A DNA stretch of 64,000 nt. Source: Scatosoma sp048465415 (GTDB taxonomy: Bacteria; Bacillota; Clostridia; Christensenellales; Borkfalkiaceae). The position numbers and the translations under genes were made by a program. The stretch spans positions 62,001-126,000 of the forward strand of contig DBFWLO010000022.1 in NCBI GenBank assembly GCA_048465415.1. Direction: 5' to 3'. This document shows, in pieces, positions 1 to 8,896 of the stretch (position 1 is the stretch's first letter; the number at the start of each line of letters is the position of its first letter). The notes under the pieces are model-generated. The model was given only the letters and a program-made list of their open reading frames with translations. It did not search any database and was not told where the DNA came from.

Positions 1-3000
1 CCACTTGAAATAGTGCGCCTCGCTATCCCCGTTGACGTCGGACGGCGCGGGGAAAAGTTTATACATTTCCTCGAATAATTGATAGACGTACAGGGAAGTC
101 CAATATCCCACGTCCGCGCGGTTGTCGATGTGGTCGTGCCCCTCTTTGTTGCAGTAGCCGATTATATAGCCGAAATCGGTGCGAATGCCGTCGAGGCCCA
201 ACTCCATGAAGTAATTTTTGAGATACTCGGACAAGAACGCCCGCGCGTCGCTGTCCGCAATACAAAGTTCGTCCCAGATCTTATTTTCGCCCACGGCGAA
301 CCAGTTGGGATTGCCGTTGATGCCGATTCCAGTCATCGCGTCCGTGTGCAGCGAGCTGCCGTTGCCCGCCTGCATATAGAGGCCGAAATTCATACCCAGC
401 GCGTGAACGAAATCGGAGGAATAGGTGATGGAGCTCTGCCATTTTTCATGCACGCCCCGCCAATCTCCGATATCCTTCCACCAATAGGTGTCGATGGTAA
501 TCTCGTCTATTCCCATTTCCGCAAGCTGATGCACGCCCGTGTAGAACTTGCTGTCGCTCATGCGCCAGGAACGGCGCTCTTCGTCGAGAAGCTCCCACAG
601 ATTGAACTCGAAGGAAGGCAGGGAATCGTCGAGGCGGTTTACCTCGGGCATATTGAAGGCAAACAACCAGCGTTTGAGCTGATTGGAGCCGTCGTCCACG
701 CCGCCCGCATAGGCGTCCACAAAGGACTCGGGGATATAGAAAGTTTCTCCCGCGGAGATCTCCGTTTCGAAGCGCGGGCGAAGTCCCGCCTCGACATACA
801 CGCCGTCGCTGCCCGTGCCGTAGACGTGCGCGCGGCAGTCCGACCACACGACGCCGATATTCAATCCTTCCCCGTCGTCCGCGTTCAGGGATACCCACGG
901 CATAAAACCCGCGTCCTCCTGATACCCGTTATTGTAATCGGTGGAACTGAAAACATTCATGTCGTAGCCGTCCGACACCCGGTCGCAGCGGTAGCCGTAG
1001 GAAGTCTGATACACCGCGCCCTTATAGGAGTAGGAAGCGGTCAACTCGCTGCCTCGCGGCTTCGTCAAAGACATGGTAAGGGTGTCCGCGGTGGATACGT
1101 AGATTTTCTCACCGCTTCTATTGACGAGCTCTATCTTATGGGACACGGGCGCGGCAAAGTCCGACTGCGTCGACCATATCGATTTCAACGAGAATTTCCC
1201 GCTTTCGTCCGTATAGGAAAAGGTGTACGATTTGGTCTTGCCGACATAGTTTTGTTTGAAGACGTTGATACTTTTCGAAACAGTATCTTCTTCCTCATAC
1301 TGCGCCCCTTCGAAATTCCAGACGAGAGGGAAAGGCGTTTCGCCTTTTCCGCCGAGGCGCACTTCGTCGGGGAAACGCACAAAGGAAGAATCTTTCAGCC
1401 ACCCGTAGCCTTCCGCACGGGAGATGTCCTCGACAATTACGCCGTTGGACGCGGGGCGCACGGTGACGGACGTGGAGGAAGACGCGAGCGTATAACTCTT
1501 TTCGGACACGGCGTTGTCCGCGACGAAAATGCTCATTTCCTCCCGAAGATTCCCCGCCTTCACTTCGATAACGTTTCTGCCCGCCGAAGCCACGGAAATT
1601 TCCCTGGAAAATTTGCCGTATTTTCCCGCCGCGGCTTTGCCCGCCGAAACGCCGTTCAGAAAAATTTCCGCCTCCGTTTCCGCGCCCAGCAGGGTGCCCG
1701 AAACTGTGAATACGTTATTTCCCGTCGCCGCCACCGACTGATTGGCGATGGGGCTGTCGAGCCTTAAATAGTCGTCGAGTACGGAAGTCGTCTTGGCGAT
1801 GACGGGATCTATCCAGACCGCGAAATCGCACTCGTACCCTCCGTCGCCGTTATCCACCATGAGTTTCAGCCGTGAAACGCCCGAAATATCGACGAGGACA
1901 AATTGCGCGTCGTCGCTGACGCGGACGAGATTGGACGCGAACAGAATTTTTCCGTCCCCTTCCACGTAAAATTTCACGCTGCCCGCCGTGCCGCCGTTGG
2001 AGGTATCCTTGCTGACGCCGATTCGAGCGGCGAACACGGTGTACCCCAGCCCTTCGGGAATATTCACCTGTACGTAGGCGTATTTGTCCGCCTCGTTGAA
2101 GGCGTGCATGGAAACGCCCTTTTCGTATATCGTGCCGTTGACGTTGATGGGATAGCCCATGACGTCCTTATCGATATTGACGGTGCCCCAGCCGCTTTCC
2201 GAACCGCTCCATTCGAGTTCGCTGATTCGTTCCTTGTCGCCATAACCGCTCTTGAAAAGCAGATTTTCCCCGAACACGCCGACACACCCCTCGTCGCCCT
2301 TAACTTCGAGAATGATCTTTTCCATATTTTTGCCCGCGTACCAAGCGATCTCCAAATAGGAATTTTCCGGCGAGATCTCGGGCGAGGTATATACCGAACG
2401 GGAACCGTCCGCAAACACGGCAACGACTTTGAACGTAAGCGTTCCCTTATAGCCTTCCTGTAGACCGATCACCGCGGAGAACGTATCCGCTTGCTTGTCC
2501 GAAACGCCGAAAGCGACGGAGGAATCGGCAAAGAGGGAGATAGAGGAAGCCACTCCTTTGGCGCCGTTTTTCGAGAGAATACGCGTTTCTTTTCCGAGCG
2601 GCGTTACGTCCCGTCCGAACGGATAGGGATACTTTTCGTTAAGGCTTTCCGCTACCGCGAAGCCGCCGAACGCCGCCCCCTCGCCGTACAATCTGGCGTT
2701 TACGAATTCCACTTCCCCGCCCTTATCCGCCTTGGCAACGAGCCGCACCTCTAAATTCGAAGCGTATTCAGGGAGCAGAGAAGAAACTCTCAAAGGGGCG
2801 CCGCCCTTGTCGAGGGGAACTATCTCCACGGTTTTCGAAACCAATTCGCCGTCCGCGTAAATTTCCGCATAGGCGCCCTCTCCCGAACGCATGACGAAAA
2901 GCCCTTCCAAGAACTTCGCGTTGGAGGAAGAAACATCAAAATCAGCATACGCGTAATTTTCCGAATTGTCGGGATTGGCGAGATATTTTTCGTAAGAGGC

Positions 3001-4176
3001 GTTTTTGAGCGAGAAGCCCACGCCCTTTTCGAAAGAGAGGGAATCCTTGCCCCGCGTATAGTCGAGCGCGCCGCCCGAAGCGGTTTGGTCGATTCCCAAA
3101 GCTCCCTTCCCCACCGACGAGGAAAGAAGAGGGAAATCGCCGAGATAGGCGGCGGCTTTTCCAAGCGTCATCGAAAACGCGGGCGCGCCGATCACGGCCA
3201 TGTCGTCCCCGATTCCGTCGCCCCCGTCCTCGACGAAAAAGCGGATACGCACCGCTCCCGACGTGTTGAGGAGCAGTTTATACTGCCCCATATATCCGTA
3301 CAATACGGGAGTGCGGACGGAACGGAGGACTTTTCCCTGCCGATCGACCGCGCGAGCCTCTATACGCACGGATCCCGCGCTGCTGCCGCCGGCGACGGCC
3401 TCGTCGATACCGACGTACGCGGAAAACCAAGCGTAATTCCCGTCGATCGCCAAATCGAACGAGGAAACGCTGTTGACGCAGAAGCCGTATTTATATTCCA
3501 TACTCCCGATCTTCAAGCCGCCGCCGTACAGATTGGCGTTACGTTGAACGGGCACGGGCCAGCCGCCGTAAACGGCGTTTTCCACCCGCATGGATACCGC
3601 GTTGGGAGAGCTTTTGTAAAACGCGGCGTCGCCGAAGGAAACACACGTCCCTTCTTTGCCGAACACAAAAATTTTTATCTCCGCGACGTCCGAGAGCGAA
3701 ATTTCGAATTTACTGTGAAAATCGCTTCCCTTCACCGTTTTTTCTTCAAGCAGAGTCCCGTCCGCGTAAAACTGAAAGCGCGCGGAAGCCGCCGCGTCCC
3801 CGTTTGCGGCGTCCACGCCGAAATCGGTCGTGAAAAGATCGAAGTCCGCGTTTTCCGAAACGGGAATCGTCAGCGTCGCCGCCTGCGACTCGGAAATCGT
3901 CAGCAAAGATACGCCCTTGTCGAAACGCCTCTGCGCCACGGCGGGGCCGAGAACGATGTTCCCCTTGTCGAGGGCGTTCGAATTGACGGCGCCGCGGGAA
4001 GATGCGCTCCCGTCGGACACCGTATACTCCGTTTCGCCCAGATAAGTGACCTGCACGGGCAATTCTTCCTCCGCGACAGCGCGCAGGGAAGGCAGAACGC
4101 CGAAAATCGCCGAGCAGACCAGGCAAACGAATGCCAGACAGGACAAGACGCCTATGTATATCCTTCGCTTAACCAT
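1..4176 (-). CDS. Secreted NPCBM-array protein with GH36-like catalytic barrel, partial
   Basis: The frame is open for 1392 codons from the ATG at 4176 to the left edge, with no stop, so the C-terminus is missing. The ATG follows AAAGGAGG and overlaps the stop of the upstream lipoprotein gene (ATGGTTAA). The N-terminus has a signal peptide (basic MVKRR, then a hydrophobic stretch to about residue 28). About residues 30-640 form several beta-sandwich units resembling NPCBM domains (for example YKYGFCVNSVSSFDL). A clear NPCBM-like unit lies at about 645-790 (WGTVNIDKD, then EKGVSMHAF). An Ig-like linker follows at about 800-885. From about 900 the protein resembles clan GH-D enzymes: ITIDTYWWKDIGDW near 1220, and GLDGIRTDFG near 1330 at the place of the KWDxN nucleophile motif. 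The likely role is extracellular binding and hydrolysis of an alpha-galactoside-like glycan. Family is fairly sure, substrate inferred. Confidence 0.8.
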   Translation of the reverse strand, partial: MVKRRIYIGVLSCLAFVCLVCSAIFGVLPSLRAVAEEELPVQVTYLGETEYTVSDGSASSRGAVNSNALDKGNIVLGPAVAQRRFDKGVSLLTISESQAATLTIPVSENADFDLFTTDFGVDAANGDAAASARFQFYADGTLLEEKTVKGSDFHSKFEISLSDVAEIKIFVFGKEGTCVSFGDAAFYKSSPNAVSMRVENAVYGGWPVPVQRNANLYGGGLKIGSMEYKYGFCVNSVSSFDLAIDGNYAWFSAYVGIDEAVAGGSSAGSVRIEARAVDRQGKVLRSVRTPVLYGYMGQYKLLLNTSGAVRIRFFVEDGGDGIGDDMAVIGAPAFSMTLGKAAAYLGDFPLLSSSVGKGALGIDQTASGGALDYTRGKDSLSFEKGVGFSLKNASYEKYLANPDNSENYAYADFDVSSSNAKFLEGLFVMRSGEGAYAEIYADGELVSKTVEIVPLDKGGAPLRVSSLLPEYASNLEVRLVAKADKGGEVEFVNARLYGEGAAFGGFAVAESLNEKYPYPFGRDVTPLGKETRILSKNGAKGVASSISLFADSSVAFGVSDKQADTFSAVIGLQEGYKGTLTFKVVAVFADGSRSVYTSPEISPENSYLEIAWYAGKNMEKIILEVKGDEGCVGVFGENLLFKSGYGDKERISELEWSGSESGWGTVNIDKDVMGYPINVNGTIYEKGVSMHAFNEADKYAYVQVNIPEGLGYTVFAARIGVSKDTSNGGTAGSVKFYVEGDGKILFASNLVRVSDDAQFVLVDISGVSRLKLMVDNGDGGYECDFAVWIDPVIAKTTSVLDDYLRLDSPIANQSVAATGNNVFTVSGTLLGAETEAEIFLNGVSAGKAAAGKYGKFSREISVASAGRNVIEVKAGNLREEMSIFVADNAVSEKSYTLASSSTSVTVRPASNGVIVEDISRAEGYGWLKDSSFVRFPDEVRLGGKGETPFPLVWNFEGAQYEEEDTVSKSINVFKQNYVGKTKSYTFSYTDESGKFSLKSIWSTQSDFAAPVSHKIELVNRSGEKIYVSTADTLTMSLTKPRGSELTASYSYKGAVYQTSYGYRCDRVSDGYDMNVFSSTDYNNGYQEDAGFMPWVSLNADDGEGLNIGVVWSDCRAHVYGTGSDGVYVEAGLRPRFETEISAGETFYIPESFVDAYAGGVDDGSNQLKRWLFAFNMPEVNRLDDSLPSFEFNLWELLDEERRSWRMSDSKFYTGVHQLAEMGIDEITIDTYWWKDIGDWRGVHEKWQSSITYSSDFVHALGMNFGLYMQAGNGSSLHTDAMTGIGINGNPNWFAVGENKIWDELCIADSDARAFLSEYLKNYFMELGLDGIRTDFGYIIGYCNKEGHDHIDNRADVGYWTSLYVYQLFEEMYKLFPAPSDVNGDSEAHYFKW

Positions 4177-7100
4177 TTTCCGCCTCCTTTAAAATCAATT
4201 TGCGGTACGACGCGGGATCGAGCGCGTCGAAGAAAACGTTCTCGCCCTCGTAAATGCACTCCCCGTCCCGCGTTCCGTTTTTCACGCAGTCGACGGCAAA
4301 GCGCAGTTCGCTCTCTTTCGTAATCTGCATATATCCCTTGGGCGCGTACGCCGAGCCTGTATTGTAACGGGACAAATAATCGTAAGAAATAAACAGTTCC
4401 GCCGTATCTCCCGCGAACACCGCCCGCGGCGCGCAGTAAGGCACATAGAGAGAAGTGTCGTAAAACGCGTAAGAGTTGCCGAACGAACCCTCCACTTTGC
4501 CCGAGCGATTCAAAACAACCTGATAATCGTAGACGTACGGTTTTCCGAGTCCGTGATCGAGGGTGCTGAGAACGAGTCTGAAACTTTCCACGCCCTCCGC
4601 GAAGACATATTTTACGTGCACCCCTTTTGCGGAACGATAAATTTCCGCCTCGGAGCCGCCGACGGACAAGACCGCTTTCGCGCCCGAATACACTTCCTCG
4701 TCGAAAACGCCGTCCACGCGGTAGCCGCCGTCGTTTTCGAGCGCCGCGAACAATTTATTGTCTTTGTCGATGCGCACATAGCTCGCGGGGCTTTCGCTGT
4801 CGCAGTAAATGCCCGCGTAATGATAATTATTCCACACCACGCTCCCGCGTGAGTTTTCTCCGCCGAGTCGAAGGGAAAGCCCCAAAACGTCCTCTTGCGA
4901 AGGCGTAAATCCGTCGGAGGCAGCGAAGAAGGAATAAGGGATATACATTTCCGCGATATAGGAATATTCTTCGCATTCCTTATCTATCGCCAGGGAAAGT
5001 GCGCCGAGATCTTCCACAGGATCCGCCCAGTCCTTATATAAGCCGCGGTAGACGGCAACCGAACGATCCAGCCAAATGCGGAATGTGTAGTCGTAAATGT
5101 TCGCGTATTGACCGCGCACTTCGTATTCGTCGCCGAGTTTTCCTCCGATCTTATAGGCGGAATCCTTCGTGCTGACGTAAAAAACGAGTACGTCTTTGGC
5201 AGTCAGTTTGCGGGCGTCGCCCAAAAACGCTACACGAAGCCCCTCCGTGTCGCGGTATACCAGTCCTTTCACGCCGTCCGCGTCCTCCGCTTTGGGAATG
5301 TCCAGCGCCGCGGCTTTTTCCCAATACGCCTCGGTGAGTTTGCCGTCTACGGAAGGATCGGAAGGCTCCCCGATCTCGTCCACAAGCGCCTCCCTCGTCA
5401 TGATCCGTCCGTCGCTCATCAGCACGGCATACGTTTCCGGATAGAGCGGATCGCAGAACTCCCCGTAGCTCCACCCGTCCCAATCCTTATTAGGGTCCGT
5501 CCCCCAATCGGATGTGGTATTGTATTCCGCGCTCGCCCGCCAAAGTCCGAAAGTGATTCCGAGCCGTGTATCTTCTCCGACGCCGCCCACCGTGTATTTG
5601 TTGAACAGCGCATACGGGATATATAGTTCGAGGAAATATCCGTCGTCCTCGTCCGTATTGTCGTTCGGCGTGGTATGCTTGCCGTAGGAATATCCCGCGG
5701 CGGGAAGCGCGTCGTAAGGGAAAAATTCTCTGTAAACGCCGTTATGTCCGTGTAGAACCTGCAAAGCGCCGTTCGATTGCAGAAAGAAGACGACGTTGTT
5801 GTCTTCGTTGAGTACGGCGTGGTATTCCCCGATGTTGAACGCCACTTCGACGCGGTCGAAATCATTGACTTTTTTATCGCCCGAAACATCGAAGCCGAGG
5901 TATAACCCGTCTAAGTCCCGCGCGATTCGCACCGTCATCCCTTCCAGACCGCGCAGACCGCCCACTTCTGTGACCGCCGCGGAGCCGGAATGATATCTGG
6001 CTTTGGAAATATCGCCGTCCGCTCTTTTTGCGTCGTGATAGAGCCGATTGTCGTTGAAAAGATAGCCGTCGGGCTTCACTTCTATATACTGGAAGGGATA
6101 GATAGGCTCGGGGAAAAGCGCAAACTCGTTCCAGCCGTCCCAATCGCTCTTATCTCCCTCGCGCACGCACCCCATCGTCATAAAGAAAGAATCCGCAGCG
6201 GAAATTTTCAACAGCTTGTAGGGAATATAGAGTTCGGCGGTATATCCCTGATCGTCCTCGTTGCCGCTCTCTATCGTACTGCCCTCTTTCAATCGCACGG
6301 CAAAAGCAGGTCTTCGGGAATAGGAAAGTTTAGAAAGATTCTCTTCCTTCCACAGCGATTCTCCGCCTGTGCCGCGCATCAGGACGAGTTTCCCGCTCAA
6401 ATACGCGTCGCAACGGACGGTGGTATCCTCGTCGGGATATCGCGCCGTGCCCTTCGTGTCAAAATAAATTTCCAGGCGCTCTTCTCCGCTCACGCGTTTG
6501 TCGTCCGAACCGTCGAAGGCGAGGAAAATCCCGTCGCTTCCGCGGGCAATCTTTACTCTGATCCCTTCCAGACCTCGCGAACCGCCGAGGGAAGCGGCGC
6601 TTGCCTGCGCATACAATGCGTCGGAAATTTCCCCGTCCACGCCCTCCACAATTTTTTCCGCGCGCGACGACGCTATATAGATCAATTTATGCGACTCTAC
6701 TCCGTCCGAGCGCGCCGCGCCGAAACGTACGGAATATAAACCCGCCCAATCGACGAAGAACGCGTTTCCCACGCCCGCCTGGACGTCGGAGCCGTCGGGC
6801 GCAGTAATTTTCACCGTCACGGAAAGCTCGCCCTCGGCGTCGAAAGCCGTGCATTCGGGCAGCGTATACACGCTTCCCTCCGAAGTTTCCGTTTCGTATT
6901 CTCCTACCGTGAGCACGGGCGCGGAATTTCTGTCGCGCACGACGATCTCCGTTTCTTCCTCCGCCCTGTTGCCCGATTTGTCTTTCGCCGTAAAGACGAC
7001 GCGATAAACGCCCGCCTCGTGCGGGACGAATTTCCCCTCGCTGACGCCGACCTCTTTGCCGGACGGAGAAAGGACTATGTAGCTTACGGGCACCGTTCCG

Positions 7101-7276
7101 TCTTTGTCGTCTGCCGCCGTGGCGACGATGACGCTCATCTCCTCTTCCGTATATCCCGTCGAATGTTCGTACAACGTCAAAACGGGAGGCGTCTTATCTT
7201 TCCCCCCACAGCTGTATATCCCCATTGTCAGGCATAAGAAAAAAGCAGCCGCCAAAAAGCCTCGTATTTTTTTCAT
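4169..7276 (-). CDS. Lipoprotein with Ig-like and four CBM9/DOMON-like repeats
   Basis: A 1035-aa surface lipoprotein. I start it at the ATG at 7276 because AGAGGTGGG lies just upstream; a TTG 18 bases earlier would place that ribosome site inside the gene. The signal peptide ends in a lipobox (MGIYSCGG). Two Ig-like domains follow (about residues 30-200, the first with DKSGNRAEEETEI). Then come four related modules beginning VDGEISDALY, ADGDISKARY, VDGKLTEAYW and VDGVFDEEVY, at roughly 205-405, 415-625, 645-845 and 860-1030. The pattern 'DGxIxxAxY ... GLxLxFD ... DxxExxF' is that of CBM9/DOMON-like beta-sandwiches that bind sugar ends. No catalytic domain is seen. Its stop overlaps the start of the GH36-like gene, so the two are co-transcribed. 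It probably captures glycan at the cell surface. Confidence 0.8.
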   Translation of the reverse strand: MKKIRGFLAAAFFLCLTMGIYSCGGKDKTPPVLTLYEHSTGYTEEEMSVIVATAADDKDGTVPVSYIVLSPSGKEVGVSEGKFVPHEAGVYRVVFTAKDKSGNRAEEETEIVVRDRNSAPVLTVGEYETETSEGSVYTLPECTAFDAEGELSVTVKITAPDGSDVQAGVGNAFFVDWAGLYSVRFGAARSDGVESHKLIYIASSRAEKIVEGVDGEISDALYAQASAASLGGSRGLEGIRVKIARGSDGIFLAFDGSDDKRVSGEERLEIYFDTKGTARYPDEDTTVRCDAYLSGKLVLMRGTGGESLWKEENLSKLSYSRRPAFAVRLKEGSTIESGNEDDQGYTAELYIPYKLLKISAADSFFMTMGCVREGDKSDWDGWNEFALFPEPIYPFQYIEVKPDGYLFNDNRLYHDAKRADGDISKARYHSGSAAVTEVGGLRGLEGMTVRIARDLDGLYLGFDVSGDKKVNDFDRVEVAFNIGEYHAVLNEDNNVVFFLQSNGALQVLHGHNGVYREFFPYDALPAAGYSYGKHTTPNDNTDEDDGYFLELYIPYALFNKYTVGGVGEDTRLGITFGLWRASAEYNTTSDWGTDPNKDWDGWSYGEFCDPLYPETYAVLMSDGRIMTREALVDEIGEPSDPSVDGKLTEAYWEKAAALDIPKAEDADGVKGLVYRDTEGLRVAFLGDARKLTAKDVLVFYVSTKDSAYKIGGKLGDEYEVRGQYANIYDYTFRIWLDRSVAVYRGLYKDWADPVEDLGALSLAIDKECEEYSYIAEMYIPYSFFAASDGFTPSQEDVLGLSLRLGGENSRGSVVWNNYHYAGIYCDSESPASYVRIDKDNKLFAALENDGGYRVDGVFDEEVYSGAKAVLSVGGSEAEIYRSAKGVHVKYVFAEGVESFRLVLSTLDHGLGKPYVYDYQVVLNRSGKVEGSFGNSYAFYDTSLYVPYCAPRAVFAGDTAELFISYDYLSRYNTGSAYAPKGYMQITKESELRFAVDCVKNGTRDGECIYEGENVFFDALDPASYRKLILKEAENG

Positions 7277-7322
7277 AAACCCACCTCTTTTCAATGCGTT
7301 CGGATTGCCGATTTTCGCTTCT

Positions 7323-7351
7323 ATTATAACACTGAAAAAGCCGTCTGTATT
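7323..7351 (-). promoter_or_regulatory. Promoter of the CBM9/GH36 operon
   Basis: A perfect -10 (TATAAT, read on the minus strand at 7328-7323) lies about 46 bases upstream of the ATG at 7276. The position 17 bp further up reads AATACA, a very poor -35. A good -10 with a poor -35 suggests activator dependence, and a repeated element (7368-7380) lies where an AraC-type activator would bind. Confidence 0.6.
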
Positions 7352-7367
7352 GTATCATATTCCGCTA

Positions 7368-7380
7368 TCGCTGTAAAATA
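7368..7380. promoter_or_regulatory. Candidate AraC operator, copy 1
   Basis: TCGCTGTAAAATA occurs here and again at 7529-7541. This copy ends about 40 bp upstream of the -10 of the minus-strand operon. That is nearly the same geometry as the 19-bp box at the other AraC locus of this window. Binding by the regulator at 7565-8512 is inferred. Confidence 0.5.
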
Positions 7381-7416
7381 TTTCACTTTATTTCCACAAG
7401 TTCCCCTTCAAAAAAG

Positions 7417-7445
7417 TTGCAAAATATACGATTTTTAGGTATAAT
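7417..7445 (+). promoter_or_regulatory. Promoter of the AraC-type regulator gene at 7565
   Basis: TTGCAA (7417-7422), a 17-bp spacer and TATAAT (7440-7445) face the regulator gene, giving a 5' leader of about 110 bases. The second TCGCTGTAAAATA copy lies within that leader, just before the ribosome binding site. Confidence 0.65.
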
Positions 7446-7528
7446 ATAGGGAGAAACAGTGACTTTTACGACAAAATCGCCCCTTTTTTATCGGATATGC
7501 AAAAATCGGAATTCCGAAAACGCATTTG

Positions 7529-7541
7529 TCGCTGTAAAATA
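7529..7541. promoter_or_regulatory. Candidate AraC operator, copy 2
   Basis: Second exact copy of TCGCTGTAAAATA, downstream of the regulator's own promoter and 24 bp before its start codon. A protein bound here would be placed to block its own expression, so autorepression is a reasonable inference. Confidence 0.45.
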
Positions 7542-7564
7542 ATTTCCAAAAAAGGAAAATGGTG

Positions 7565-8512
7565 ATGGATAAAAAATACCCGATCCGACTGCCTCTCGCG
7601 GACAAACCGATATGGACATACCGGGACTGTTTTCCCGACGAGCGCCCTTTAAAGCTCACAAGCACCTTCTGCCATAAAAATTACAATATCGATATGCACT
7701 CCCACGACTTTTATGAAATCAACATCGCCGTCAACGGCGAAGGAATGCATTATGCCGATCATAAAAGCTATAAAGTAGGTACGGGCGACGTAGTGGTAAT
7801 TCCCCCCGAAATGTACCACGGCTACCATAACGGCGATAAACTCAACGTGTTCCACGTGCTGGTGCATAGAAACTACTTCCATAAGTATTCGGGCGATTTA
7901 AACGTCCTTTCCGCATTCAATCTCTTGTTTCACGTCGATCCCGCTCTGCGCGGTTCGTATACCATTCCCCTCTTCCACATCGAAGGAAAAATATACGAAG
8001 ATATCCTCTTTCTCCTTCAAAAGCTGGACGAATTGGAACAGCAGACGAACAAAATTCCCGATCGCGCGGACTACCTTCTCACTTATTCCCTTTCCTTTAC
8101 GCTCATCGTCACGCTCTGCAAGGAATACGCGCGGCAGTACGCTCCGTTTATCGAAAGCGCGGAAAAGACGGACGATATCGGCATCATTTCCGTTTCGGAA
8201 TATATCTACCGCAATTTCGCCCAAAAGATAACGCTCGACGATCTCTGCTGCGTCAGTATGATGAGCAAGACTCTGCTCTGCGAAAAATTCAAAAAATATT
8301 TCGGACAGACCCCGATGAATTACGTCAATCGCTATCGGGTGCTGATCGCAAAAAACATGGTCATCGAAACAGACAAAACGATCACCGAGATCGCGCAGGA
8401 AACGGGATTTTTCGACGTTTCGCATATGTTGAAAGTCTATTCGAGGTACGAAAACGAAAGTCCCTCGAAGCTCCGCGAGGGGTTGAGAAAAAATCTTAAA
8501 GGCACAAGATAA
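7565..8512 (+). CDS. AraC-family transcriptional regulator with cupin sensor domain
   Basis: A 315-aa regulator. I choose the ATG at 7565 because AAAAAAGGA sits 8 bases before it; an in-frame ATG at 7559 is too close to that site. The N-terminal half is a cupin-like sugar-sensing domain (MHSHDFYEINIAVNGEG near residue 43, then GDVVVIPPEMYHGY). The C-terminal hundred residues hold the two helix-turn-helix motifs of the AraC/XylS family (ITLDDLCCVSMMSKTLL; ITEIAQETGFFDVSHML). It is divergent from the CBM9/GH36 operon and probably activates it in response to an imported sugar, binding the TCGCTGTAAAATA repeats. The ligand cannot be read from the sequence. The family is sure; the target is inferred from position. 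Confidence 0.9.
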   Translation: MDKKYPIRLPLADKPIWTYRDCFPDERPLKLTSTFCHKNYNIDMHSHDFYEINIAVNGEGMHYADHKSYKVGTGDVVVIPPEMYHGYHNGDKLNVFHVLVHRNYFHKYSGDLNVLSAFNLLFHVDPALRGSYTIPLFHIEGKIYEDILFLLQKLDELEQQTNKIPDRADYLLTYSLSFTLIVTLCKEYARQYAPFIESAEKTDDIGIISVSEYIYRNFAQKITLDDLCCVSMMSKTLLCEKFKKYFGQTPMNYVNRYRVLIAKNMVIETDKTITEIAQETGFFDVSHMLKVYSRYENESPSKLREGLRKNLKGTR

Positions 8513-8830
8513 AAAATCGAATCCCGACGAAAGGCGAAACGCAAGACAATCCCTAATCGACTCTATTCGCTTAGCGGTTACCACTACGCGTTACACGCAC
8601 GATTTACACAAACTCCTATAAAGACAGGAGCTAAGCGGCGTCGCGAGAAAAGAAATTTACCCGCCCTTTTCCTGCATTGCGCTCGCGACTTCCCTGCAAC
8701 GCGTTTCTTCGCGGGATAAAACGAAAGCATCGGACGATACGGTGGCTGATATCGTTGAAACCGACTACCGCTTCCGCCTTATATTTCAGTGATCGCGCTT
8801 CCTTCGCTCTTAACGAAGATGTTTCTTTCT
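8513..8830. other. Intergenic stretch without a recognisable gene
   Basis: No open frame here looks like a real protein on either strand, and I see no RNA gene. It separates the AraC gene from the terminator of the decayed gene to its right. Confidence 0.5.
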
Positions 8831-8835
8831 TACAA

Positions 8836-8876
8836 TAAAAAAGGCGCGGCGACAAATCCTGTCCGCGTCTTTTTCC
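8836..8876 (-). terminator. Intrinsic terminator
   Basis: A roughly 12-bp stem (AAAAAGGCGCGG paired with CCGCGTCTTTTT, one G-T pair) is followed on the minus strand by a run of six T. It lies about 20 bases downstream of the stop of the decayed minus-strand gene and marks that gene's original 3' end. With A/T runs on both sides it could also stop plus-strand transcripts. Confidence 0.7.
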
Positions 8877-8896
8877 CAAAACATTCCGAAATCTAT

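Noticed and set aside
79..4323. Long open frames on the plus strand (79-1767, 1903-2463, 3085-4323)
   Set aside because: They are Arg/His/Val-rich mirror images of the minus-strand NPCBM/GH36 gene, which has a signal peptide, recognised domains and a good ribosome site.
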